Source: Kiritimatiellia bacterium
GTDB lineage: Bacteria > Verrucomicrobiota > Kiritimatiellia > UBA8416 > SLMC01
Length of the DNA stretch: 5,025 bases
Assembly: GCA_007133745.1 (NCBI GenBank)
Contig: SLMC01000332.1
Coordinates: 1-5,025 of the forward strand
Direction: 5' to 3'
The notes beneath the pieces are model-generated. The model saw only the letters and a list, made by a program, of their open reading frames with translations, was not told where the DNA came from and did not search any database. Numbering within the stretch: position 1 is the first letter of the stretch; every line of letters begins with the position of its first letter. The position numbers and the translations under genes were made by a program. Shown piece by piece: positions 1 through 5,025 of the stretch.

Positions 1-666
1 ACATGGAGCGGTCGCAAGGCACAGCATAACGATCCGCATGTGCATGTGGGCTTTCATTGGCAGGACGCCCGGATCAGTCCGTATCCCTTTCTGATCGAGG
101 CGTATTTCCGAGACATGCCCGATGCTCTGATTCCTAACGCCGGAGGCTATGCCTTCACCAAGCCTGGCCGGCCCGTGACGCTGGATGCCACCCGCAGTTT
201 GGCCCGTCCGGGTCAGCGCATCGTTTCCCATGCCTGGGAACTGCACGATGGGCGAACCCTCGCCGAACCGGTCGCGGAAACGGTCTACTCGCAGCCGGGC
301 CTGTATTCGGAAACCTTGGTGGTGCGGACGGACGACGGGACAGAGGATCGCGATTTTTTACAGGTGCGGGTGTTCGATCCCGAGCGGGGGCGCAACATGG
401 CCAGGGGCTGGATTCACATGGTTCCCGGCCGCGGACTTGAACCCGGCCGACGGGCCCTGTTTTGGAACCGGCTGACAGCGGTGCACGATGCCATTATTGA
501 TTTCGGGGACGGTTCGAAGCGGCGTCCGTTCCGCTCGCGGGCGCGCCATGCCTATGGCGAGCCAGGCCTGTATACGGCGACCGTCTCCGGCACGGGGCCG
601 GGCGCCGAGCCGGTCACGGTTCGTCTGCGGGTTGTCGTGGAGCCCGGCGCGCAAAAGGGATTGTAG
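1..666 (+). CDS. PKD-domain protein, C-terminal part (5' end outside window)
   Basis: The frame is open from the first base of the window and ends at TAG 664-666, so the 221 visible residues are the C-terminus of a longer protein. A GTG at position 40 is just an internal valine codon. Residues 1-45 are a His- and aromatic-rich stretch (including DPHVHVGFHW) that I cannot assign. It probably ends an upstream domain. Two PKD-like Ig-fold modules follow. The first, about residues 46-125, has VTLDATRS, SHAWELHDG and QPGLYSETLVV. The second, about 137-213, has the clearer signature IIDFGDGS followed by HAYGEPGLYTATV. PKD modules usually sit in secreted or surface proteins, often beside catalytic carbohydrate-active domains, and act as spacers or binding modules. 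The catalytic part, if any, and any signal peptide lie upstream. The gene is convergent with the minus-strand genes. I am sure of the PKD call and unsure of the whole protein's role. Confidence 0.85.
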   Translation, partial: TWSGRKAQHNDPHVHVGFHWQDARISPYPFLIEAYFRDMPDALIPNAGGYAFTKPGRPVTLDATRSLARPGQRIVSHAWELHDGRTLAEPVAETVYSQPGLYSETLVVRTDDGTEDRDFLQVRVFDPERGRNMARGWIHMVPGRGLEPGRRALFWNRLTAVHDAIIDFGDGSKRRPFRSRARHAYGEPGLYTATVSGTGPGAEPVTVRLRVVVEPGAQKGL

Positions 667-744
667 GGCCGCCATCCAGTATAATGCCGTTTGATGTTCC
701 TGTATGAATTCGAGTATACGAGCTTTCCTTGGCGTCGCGTTGCC

Positions 745-1467
745 TCATTCCATCTCGAAATCGCAGAGCATGGGCAGGTGGTCCGACAGCAATACGCGCG
801 GCATGCGGAAGCTGCGCAGGCGCAGGCCGGGGCTGTACATCACGAAGTCGAGTTCGCGTCGAGGCGCCCAGCTCGGATGCGTCGGCAGGTGTTCGACATT
901 GACGCTGCGGAGCCCTGTGGCCGACAGGAACAGCCGCAGTTCATGTTCTCCGGAGAAGGCGTTGAAGTCGCCGGCCACTACGCATGGCTTCTTGGATTCC
1001 CGCACCAGATCGTAAAGGTCCGCCAATTGATGATGGCGTGTGCGATAAAAAAGGGCCAAATGCACGAGAAACAGGTTTACGGTATTCATTTCAAGTTCGA
1101 TGACCAGGCGCTTGAAGCCCCGTTCGAAATAATGGAAGGTTTTATTGCGGATGACATCGCGCGTTAGGAACGCATTGGCTTGCTTGTTCAGAACGGGCAG
1201 CCGGGAGAACATGCCCCGTTCGCGGTACTTGCTCCGACAGGCGTGATAGTGTCCGATCTTCGCGGCCAGCTCTTCGGCCTGGTTGCGGCGGCCGGATCGG
1301 TACGAGCCGGAATCGATTTCGACCAGGCCGACAATGTCGGGATTGCACCCGTCGATGAAGCGGGCGATTTCCGGCAAATGCGCCGTGGTGCGTCTCAGCA
1401 TGTCCAGCCATCCCCAGCGGATGCGGCGCCCGGTGCCATAGCGGATGTTGTAGAGCAGGAATTTCAT
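745..1467 (-). CDS. Endonuclease/exonuclease/phosphatase (EEP) family hydrolase
   Basis: This 240-residue protein has the full set of EEP-superfamily (DNase I / exonuclease III fold) motifs in order: N7 in YNIRYG, the metal-binding E50 in VEID, H136 in LVHLALF, D167 and N169 in GDFNA, D207 in LDFVMY, and D229-H230 in SDHLP. Members of this fold are metal-dependent hydrolases of phosphodiester or phosphoester bonds in nucleic acids, inositol phosphates or lipids. The substrate cannot be read from this sequence. There is no signal peptide or membrane segment, so it is probably cytoplasmic. The ATG at 1465-1467 is the only sensible start: the fold begins at once (MKFLLYNIRY) and an in-frame stop lies 18 nt upstream. 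No clear Shine-Dalgarno precedes it. It lies 69 bp downstream of the sulfatase on the same strand, with a hairpin in the gap. It ends 78 bp from the convergent PKD gene, and I see no convincing terminator between the two. Family is certain; role is unknown. Confidence 0.9.
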   Translation of the reverse strand: MKFLLYNIRYGTGRRIRWGWLDMLRRTTAHLPEIARFIDGCNPDIVGLVEIDSGSYRSGRRNQAEELAAKIGHYHACRSKYRERGMFSRLPVLNKQANAFLTRDVIRNKTFHYFERGFKRLVIELEMNTVNLFLVHLALFYRTRHHQLADLYDLVRESKKPCVVAGDFNAFSGEHELRLFLSATGLRSVNVEHLPTHPSWAPRRELDFVMYSPGLRLRSFRMPRVLLSDHLPMLCDFEME

Positions 1468-1484
1468 GGGATGACACTGGTTTC

Positions 1485-1513
1485 AAAACGCCGCGTTGGA
1501 CGCGCCGTTTTTT
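1485..1513 (-). terminator. Imperfect terminator-like hairpin between sulfatase and EEP genes
   Basis: On the plus strand, AAAACG (1485-1490) and CGCG (1492-1495) pair with CGCG (1501-1504) and CGTTTT (1506-1511). This leaves a 5-nt loop and one C-C mismatch at 1491/1505. The stem is flanked by A and T runs on both sides. Read on the minus strand, the direction of the adjacent genes, the GC stem runs into TTTT. Read on the plus strand it runs into six T's. It could partially terminate sulfatase transcripts or act as an mRNA-stability or attenuation element. It ends only 17 nt before the EEP start codon, so a separate EEP promoter downstream of it is unlikely. Confidence 0.45.
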
Positions 1514-1536
1514 CAGTTCGTGAGTCCACTTCTGCG

Positions 1537-3006
1537 TCAGCCTTCAATTTTGGCTCTGGACGGGCCGCCGGGAAAGCGTCCTAGACAACACATGACATGC
1601 ATCAGGGCCTGGGCGGTCATCCGCTCGCGAATGGGCGCGCAGACGGGATCCTCGTAGCGGTTGTTCAGTTCGCGGGGATCGTCGGCTAAATCGAAAAGTT
1701 CGCCGTCTATACGGTCGTAGCGGCCGTGGATATCGCCGAGTCTGCCGGGCACGTGCAGGATGAGTTTCCAATCGGCGGTGCGCCACATGACGGACGGCGC
1801 CTGCTGACAGTCTTCGTATCCGCCTCCGTGCATCTCGGCAAACGCGCCGGATCGCGATTCGGCGGAAAGCAGATTCAGACCTGGCAGGCATTCGGGAATC
1901 TCCTCGCCCGCAGCCGCCAGCAAGGTCGGCATCACGTCCACCAGTTCCGCGAGCCGATCATCCGCCGTGCCTGCCTGCTCGACTCCCGGCCCGGCCAGAA
2001 TCAGGGGTACGCGCACACTGCTTTCGTACAGGCAGTATTTCGATACGCGTCCGCGTTCCCCCATCATGTCGCCGTGGTCGGATGCGAACAGGACCAAGGT
2101 GTTGTCGAGTTCGCCTTTCGCGTGCAGCTTTTCGATGACTTGACCAAAGCAATCGTCGACAAAACTGCAGAGCGCTGCATAGCGCATCCAGGCGCAGCGG
2201 CGTTGCTCGCTCGTCATGTTTGGCCAGATCTCCTTGAACTTGCTCCTGATCGCGTGACCGGACGGCACAGGGTCCGGCGGGGGATTGTCCGGGAAATCCG
2301 TTCCCGCGTAGAGGTCTTCGAATGGCTTTGGCGGGAAGAGGGGGACATGCGGATAGTCCAGGCTGAGGTACAGGAAAAAAGGCCGAGTGGCGTCCCGGCC
2401 TTGATCCAGAAAATTCAAGGCCTGACGCGCGAGCCATCCCTCGGCATGGTGCGATGCGTCGAGTCCGCTGATCCCGCCCGTGTATCCTTCAACCGATTCG
2501 CCGCCCGGGCCGCCGTGTTTTTGGACGCCTGCCACCCGCGCATGCTGCTCCGGCTCGTCGTCGGCCATGTACAAGGCGCCGCATTCGTCGTTGCCGGGCT
2601 CCCGGGCGCCGCGCAAGGCACGGATTTCGAAGCCGCGACACGAGCCTTCGATCGGCGTGCCCGGCATGATGCGCGACCCGATATACCAATGCGTCTTTCC
2701 GAAACCCGCGGTTTGATAGCCGGCCTCCGCCAGGCGCTGGGCCAGAACCGGAACGGGCAAGTCGGTATCGCGAGCAATCATTTGGGTGTTGTGTTTCACC
2801 CCGCATTGGAAACCGTAGAGTCCGGTCATCATCGAGTAACGGCTGGGCACGCACATGGGCACATTGCAGACGGCTTGCGAAAACCTTGTGCCGCGCGCCG
2901 CGAGGGCGTCAAGGTTCGGGGTCCGGATCGCCGGATTGACGCAGCCGAGCGCGTCGTGTCTCTGCTGATCGGTTTGAAGAAACAGGATGTTGGGACGTTT
3001 TTTCAT
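1537..3006 (-). CDS. Type I (formylglycine-dependent) sulfatase
   Basis: This 489-residue alkaline-phosphatase-superfamily sulfatase hydrolyses sulfate esters. The active-site signature CVPSRYSMMTG (52-62) matches C-x-P-S-R-x4-T-G, with C52 the residue matured to formylglycine. Other expected elements are PNILFLQTDQQR (5-16; D13 likely a metal ligand), GKTHW (103-107), YPHVP (218-222; H220), ASDHGD (308-313; D310 and H311 metal ligands), SKYCLYE (322-328) and the C-terminal LFDLADDPRELNN. The length is normal for the family. I chose ATG 3004-3006 because it gives the typical N-terminus MKKRPNIL and overlaps the upstream lipoprotein's stop as TAATG. An in-frame start at 3072 would add 22 residues that merely overlap that gene. 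There is no good Shine-Dalgarno before the chosen start, consistent with translational coupling. No signal peptide is visible, so it appears cytoplasmic, unlike many exported glycan sulfatases. A formylglycine-generating enzyme (FGE or anSME) must be encoded elsewhere. Substrate unknown; a sulfated sugar is plausible from context. Confidence 0.95.
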   Translation of the reverse strand: MKKRPNILFLQTDQQRHDALGCVNPAIRTPNLDALAARGTRFSQAVCNVPMCVPSRYSMMTGLYGFQCGVKHNTQMIARDTDLPVPVLAQRLAEAGYQTAGFGKTHWYIGSRIMPGTPIEGSCRGFEIRALRGAREPGNDECGALYMADDEPEQHARVAGVQKHGGPGGESVEGYTGGISGLDASHHAEGWLARQALNFLDQGRDATRPFFLYLSLDYPHVPLFPPKPFEDLYAGTDFPDNPPPDPVPSGHAIRSKFKEIWPNMTSEQRRCAWMRYAALCSFVDDCFGQVIEKLHAKGELDNTLVLFASDHGDMMGERGRVSKYCLYESSVRVPLILAGPGVEQAGTADDRLAELVDVMPTLLAAAGEEIPECLPGLNLLSAESRSGAFAEMHGGGYEDCQQAPSVMWRTADWKLILHVPGRLGDIHGRYDRIDGELFDLADDPRELNNRYEDPVCAPIRERMTAQALMHVMCCLGRFPGGPSRAKIEG

Positions 3007-3008
3007 TA
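3004..3008 (-). promoter_or_regulatory. TAATG stop-start overlap (translational coupling site)
   Basis: On the minus strand the lipoprotein stop TAA and the sulfatase start ATG share one base. The bases just upstream of the ATG (CGCGACATCCGC) contain no AGGAGG-like site. Ribosomes finishing the lipoprotein probably re-initiate here, which would tie the levels of the two proteins together. Confidence 0.7.
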
Positions 3009-3542
3009 GCGGATGTCGCGCAACTTGCGGGTGATGTCGTCGAGCGTCAGCTCGTTGACTTTGCGGACGCATTGATACCAGTCGCGGCTGGATCCGACGC
3101 CCTGCTTCCCGGTCAGGATCGGGGTGTCGCCTTCGCCGTAGAGATCGTAAACGGTATCGAGCGAGGCGGCGCCGGCGCCGTAGCCGACTGCGGCGCGAGC
3201 GAATTTGCTGCCGGCATGGTAGCGGTCGATACGCACATGCAGCAGATAGGCGTTCGGGCCGGGCGTGAACTGATCGCGCGCGGCGATGGCCCGGGCCTGG
3301 TATCGACCGCGCTTGCGCAGCAGGTTGACCAGGTCGCGTTCCATCCAGGCGCGCACCTGTTCGCGCTGGCGAATTTGCCTGTCCGAAAGCGCTGCGTCGG
3401 CGCCGGTTTCCGCCAGCACATGAATCGTGTAGCGCCCCGCGTTCGGAAGCGGTTTAACCCGTTGATGCGAGACGCAGCCGGCGACGGCCACAAGCGCGGT
3501 TGTCATCACGAGTCCGGTCAGGGTTCTGGCTTGCTTGCTCAT
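3006..3542 (-). CDS. DUF4410-like lipoprotein
   Basis: This is a 178-residue predicted lipoprotein. It has a short basic N-terminus (MSKQAR), a hydrophobic stretch and a lipobox ending VAGC, with the lipidated Cys at residue 23. It should be exported and anchored in a membrane, most likely the periplasmic face or outer membrane of a Gram-negative-type cell. The mature part has no known catalytic motif. The segment LLHVRIDRYHAGSKFAR followed by AAVGYGAGAASL resembles the conserved core of DUF4410, a family of small bacterial lipoproteins of unknown function. I make that assignment from pattern memory. The GTG at 3545 is also in frame, but ATG 3542 sits 7 nt from a strong AGGAGG and is preferred. 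The gene's stop overlaps the sulfatase start, so the two form one translational unit. It is odd that an exported lipoprotein is coupled to an apparently cytoplasmic sulfatase. Confidence 0.8.
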   Translation of the reverse strand: MSKQARTLTGLVMTTALVAVAGCVSHQRVKPLPNAGRYTIHVLAETGADAALSDRQIRQREQVRAWMERDLVNLLRKRGRYQARAIAARDQFTPGPNAYLLHVRIDRYHAGSKFARAAVGYGAGAASLDTVYDLYGEGDTPILTGKQGVGSSRDWYQCVRKVNELTLDDITRKLRDIR

Positions 3543-3549
3543 CACGTTT

Positions 3550-3555
3550 CCTCCT
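3550..3555 (-). promoter_or_regulatory. Strong Shine-Dalgarno of the lipoprotein gene
   Basis: The minus strand reads AGGAGG here, 7 nt before ATG 3542 and only 4 nt before the alternative GTG 3545. The spacing selects the ATG. It is the best ribosome-binding site in the window and probably drives both the lipoprotein and the coupled sulfatase. Confidence 0.75.
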
Positions 3556-3615
3556 GGTTCGCGTTGTTAAACATGACTGGATATATTCTGAGCTAACGGT
3601 TCTTCCTGCAACGTA

Positions 3616-3663
3616 GGACCGACTTTCAGTCGGTCTCTTGACGGGCGGACTGAAAGTCCACCC
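3616..3663. repeat. REP-like pair of mirror-image hairpins
   Basis: Hairpin 1 is a perfect 8-bp stem, GACCGACT (3617-3624) with AGTCGGTC (3628-3635), around a TTC loop. Hairpin 2 has GGACT (3647-3651) paired with AGTCC (3655-3659) around a GAA loop. It is extended by GGG (3643-3645) with CCC (3661-3663) across one C/A mismatch. The 11-nt core of hairpin 1, GACTTTCAGTC, is the exact reverse complement of the core of hairpin 2, GACTGAAAGTC. Two oppositely oriented copies of a short palindrome are typical of REP/BIME-style intergenic repeats. No T-run follows either stem, so a plain terminator is unlikely. Confidence 0.7.
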
Positions 3664-3708
3664 AGCATTCTCCCGTATAAAAAAAGCCCAGTATCATCCC
3701 ATAGCTTC

Positions 3709-3748
3709 TGGAATCATGGAATAGTGGAAGATTGGAGTGTTGGAAACA
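3709..3748 (+). repeat. Left octamer array, five TGGAA-type units in 8-bp phase
   Basis: Units begin at 3709, 3717, 3725, 3733 and 3741. Four start with TGGAA and the fourth with TGGAG. The last three bases of each unit vary, so this is a phased degenerate repeat rather than a simple microsatellite. Confidence 0.75.
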
Positions 3749-3847
3749 CTTGAAAGCCAATGGTCGGCCATTTGTCTTGCCTCGGACTTTCGCACAGTGT
3801 GTTGCATAATTTCCGAGAGAGGCAATCACCGTTTCCGCTTGCTATCA

Positions 3848-3879
3848 TTGCTCCTACATTCCCCCATTCCATCATTCCA
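3848..3879 (-). repeat. Right octamer array, inverted copy of the left array
   Basis: On the minus strand, 8-bp units start at 3879 (TGGAATGA), 3871 (TGGAATGG), 3863 (GGGAATGT) and 3855 (AGGAGCAA). The first three are good and the fourth is decayed. The same phase and core as the array at 3709-3748, in the opposite direction, indicate related arms of one element. Confidence 0.7.
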
Positions 3880-3900
3880 TGGGATGACAGAGAAAAAAGC

Positions 3901-4140
3901 CTATCCCGAGTACGGGCAGCCGCCAGCTCCGCATTGCCCCGAGGCGCAGGACGAGGCGGCGGTCGGGCAGGCTTGGCATTGGGGCGACGGGTCGCGCGCA
4001 GATACGGCAAAGGCTGAGAAGCCTTTGACCGGCTTGCGGGCGCCGCATTGCGGACACGTCTTGGGCGTGTCCGATGCCGTCCTGTGCAACACCTCGAATT
4101 CGTATCCGCATTTTCCGCACTGGTATTCGTAAATGGGCAT
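3901..4140 (-). CDS. FmdB-family zinc-ribbon protein
   Basis: This 79-residue protein begins MPIYEYQC, the hallmark start of the FmdB/CxxC_CxxC_SSSS small zinc-ribbon family. Zinc ligands are C8 and C11 (CGKC) and C29 and C32 (CPQC), followed by the family-typical FSAFAV segment (41-46). The C-terminal tail is rich in Cys, Gly, Ser and Ala, with C55, C58, C65, C70 and C75, ending GGCPYSG, also common in the family. FmdB was named as a putative regulator of formamidase/amidase genes, but the molecular function of most members is unknown, so a regulatory role here is only possible. ATG 4138-4140 is supported by GGAG at 4148-4151, 7 nt upstream. The gene starts 27 bp after the UxaE-like gene, so the two are probably co-transcribed. 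Downstream, the minus strand has a T6 run (3893-3898) but only a 4-bp stem before it. Confidence 0.9.
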   Translation of the reverse strand: MPIYEYQCGKCGYEFEVLHRTASDTPKTCPQCGARKPVKGFSAFAVSARDPSPQCQACPTAASSCASGQCGAGGCPYSG

Positions 4141-4167
4141 CTTCTCGCTCCGGTGTTCGGATGCAGT

Positions 4168-5025
4168 TCAGTTCGTCGCTGTTGCGGAAGGCGCTTTCGG
4201 CAGAAACAGCCGTTGCGCGTGCCGTTCGTAAATGTTGGCGCCGACGTTCCGGGCGATGGTGTCTTCGCAGGCGTCCAGCGTGTCGAGATAGCGCGCGCCC
4301 ATCTCGGCGGCGATCTTGTAGCCTACATGCAGAAGCTGGCGCATGTCCGGGTTGAATTCCGGACAGGCTTGATCGTGTCTCAAGGCGCGCGCGAGCTGTT
4401 CGCCGGTCCATTCGGCCACGGCGTCCGGGTCGGGCAGGCGGTCGGTGCGGATATCGATGACCGTGGCGTACGGCGCGCACAGTTCGTCGAACCGTTTTCG
4501 CGCGTGACGATAGACCTCCTGCGCGATGGCCAGTCCTTCGCCGCCCGCTTCGGCCAGCCCGATGATTTCCTCAAGCCAGGTGGTGCCGGCGGTTTTGAGA
4601 TGGAGTCCGGCCTTGTGACGTCCGACGATATCGCGGATCGGGCCGTACAGCGAAAACTTGTCGCTGCCGGAATGCACGCTCAGCTTGAGATTGTCCGGCA
4701 GGCCGAAGGCCTTGACGGCGAAGGCGATCACGCAGACATCGTCTTCGAATTCGCGGGCGAATTGGGCGACATCGCCGACATAGTCCACGCCTTTGTTGAA
4801 ACGACCGGTGAACTTGGGGGCGATCGTCTGGGCGGGGATGCCTTCCTGCGCGATGGCGGCCAGGATAAAGAGCAGATCGACCGGTGTTTGCGGCTGATCG
4901 GTTTCGTCCATGGAGACTTCGGTGACGAACCGGTCGGCGCCGCGCGCGCTTTCGATGTGACGATAGATGCGGCCGGCTTCCTGCACCGCCAGCAGGTATT
5001 TTTCGGCAATGGTGCGGATACGATC
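4168..5025 (-). CDS. uxaE: Tagaturonate epimerase family protein (UxaE-like), C-terminal part
   Basis: The frame is open to the right edge, so the start is outside the window. The 285 visible residues end at TGA 4168-4170. UxaE-type enzymes are metal-dependent epimerases that interconvert D-tagaturonate and D-fructuronate in an alternative hexuronate (galacturonate) catabolic route, in the cytoplasm. Segments I recognise as conserved in the family are TEVSMDETDQPQTP (35-48), APKFTGRFNKGVDYVGD (69-85), LSVHSGSDKFSLYGP (115-129) and GLHLKTAGTTWLEE (140-153). The acidic and His residues E36, D40, E41, H118 and H142 are candidate metal or substrate ligands. Later, HVGYKIAAEMG (233-243) and NIYERH (264-269) complete the C-terminus. 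The GTG at 4986 is an internal codon, not a start. The assignment rests on motif recall; a related sugar epimerase or isomerase with another uronate-like substrate remains possible. The FmdB-type gene follows 27 bp downstream. Confidence 0.82.
   Translation of the reverse strand, partial: DRIRTIAEKYLLAVQEAGRIYRHIESARGADRFVTEVSMDETDQPQTPVDLLFILAAIAQEGIPAQTIAPKFTGRFNKGVDYVGDVAQFAREFEDDVCVIAFAVKAFGLPDNLKLSVHSGSDKFSLYGPIRDIVGRHKAGLHLKTAGTTWLEEIIGLAEAGGEGLAIAQEVYRHARKRFDELCAPYATVIDIRTDRLPDPDAVAEWTGEQLARALRHDQACPEFNPDMRQLLHVGYKIAAEMGARYLDTLDACEDTIARNVGANIYERHAQRLFLPKAPSATATN

Larger units (their letters stand above)
3694..3887. repeat. Inverted-repeat intergenic element bounded by TCATCCCAT / ATGGGATGA
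   Basis: TCATCCCAT at 3694-3702 is matched by its exact reverse complement at 3879-3887. Just inside each end lies an array of degenerate 8-mers of the TGGAAtnn type, in opposite orientations. Deeper inside, TTGCCTC (3777-3783) pairs with GAGGCAA (3819-3825). The nested arms suggest a foldable, MITE-like or structured-RNA element of about 194 bp. I see no target-site duplication and no coding capacity. Its boundaries are my reading and could be wider. Confidence 0.5.
3543..3900. other. 358-bp intergenic stretch with repeats; likely promoter region for lipoprotein-sulfatase
   Basis: No credible gene lies here. It is visibly less GC-rich than the flanking genes. It holds, left to right, the Shine-Dalgarno of the lipoprotein, a possible weak minus-strand promoter, a pair of short hairpins (3616-3663) and a larger inverted-repeat element (3694-3887). 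The promoter candidate is TTGCAG at 3606-3611 with AT-rich GAATATATCC at 3579-3588. It is a poor match to the sigma-70 -10 box, so it is only a suggestion. Short open frames across the region translate the repeats and lack ribosome-binding sites. Confidence 0.6.

Noticed and set aside
680..685. Perfect TATAAT just after the PKD gene
   Set aside because: There is no -35 box at proper spacing, and no plus-strand gene follows it.
691..1167. Plus-strand open frame of 158 codons opposite the EEP gene
   Set aside because: It is antisense to a clear EEP gene and has no domain or ribosome-binding site. The other antisense frames at 1180-1584 and 3072-3596 fail for the same reasons.
1726..3009. Long plus-strand open frame (427 codons) opposite the sulfatase
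   Set aside because: It lies antisense to a sulfatase with all its motifs. Its protein has no recognisable domain, and GC-rich DNA readily yields such shadow frames.
3007..3072. Upstream start at 3072 for the sulfatase
   Set aside because: It adds 22 Arg/His-rich residues unlike a sulfatase N-terminus or signal peptide, and lies wholly inside the lipoprotein gene. The TAATG start fits the family better.
3694..3887. CRISPR array
   Set aside because: The repeats are 8 bp, contiguous, degenerate and inverted. There are no spacers and no cas genes.
3893..3916. Possible terminator after the FmdB-type gene (CCCG/CGGG stem, then T6)
   Set aside because: The stem is only 4 bp, overlaps the end of the gene, and is separated from the T-run by 6 nt. 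It is too weak to call alone.
3626..4010. Small minus-strand frames (67 and 98 codons) across the intergenic repeats
   Set aside because: They translate the hairpins and octamer arrays, lack Shine-Dalgarno sites, and one runs into the FmdB-type gene in another frame.
4987..5025. Treating GTG 4986 as the start of the epimerase gene
   Set aside because: The frame stays open to the window edge with plausible sequence (TIAEKYLLAV), and the known family is longer than the visible part.

Overview
The window is GC-rich bacterial DNA, apart from one less GC-rich intergenic stretch. It carries a carbohydrate-related gene neighbourhood. A type I sulfatase, a PKD-domain protein and a tagaturonate epimerase-like enzyme, together with the intergenic repeat style, fit a polysaccharide-degrading member of the PVC group (Kiritimatiellota, Lentisphaerota or Verrucomicrobiota). 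No phylogenetic marker gene is present, so this placement is an inference of moderate to low confidence.

Layout. At the left edge, the 3' end of one plus-strand gene (1-666) encodes tandem PKD domains. It converges on a run of minus-strand genes that fills the rest of the window. In transcription order (right to left) these are: the 3' part of a UxaE-family tagaturonate epimerase gene (4168-5025, start outside the window); an FmdB-type zinc-ribbon protein (3901-4140) 27 bp downstream; a 358-bp intergenic stretch with two kinds of inverted-repeat structure (3543-3900); a DUF4410-like lipoprotein (3006-3542); a formylglycine-type sulfatase (1537-3006) whose start codon overlaps the lipoprotein stop codon; and an endonuclease/exonuclease/phosphatase-fold hydrolase (745-1467) 69 bp further on. 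The 78-bp convergent gap (667-744) has no convincing terminator.

How the genes may work together. UxaE-type enzymes interconvert D-tagaturonate and D-fructuronate in hexuronate catabolism. Sulfatases remove sulfate esters from glycans or small molecules, and PKD modules are common in secreted carbohydrate-active proteins. Use of uronate-containing, possibly sulfated, polysaccharide is a reasonable theme, but no polysaccharide lyase, glycoside hydrolase or transporter is visible to confirm it. The lipoprotein and sulfatase are probably translationally coupled, which is the strongest functional link here.

Nothing in the window is clearly a new defence or mobile system. The most unusual material is non-coding: a pair of mirror-image hairpins at 3616-3663, and two oppositely oriented arrays of a degenerate 8-bp repeat bounded by inverted 9-mers at 3694-3887. 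Together they look like intergenic repeat elements.
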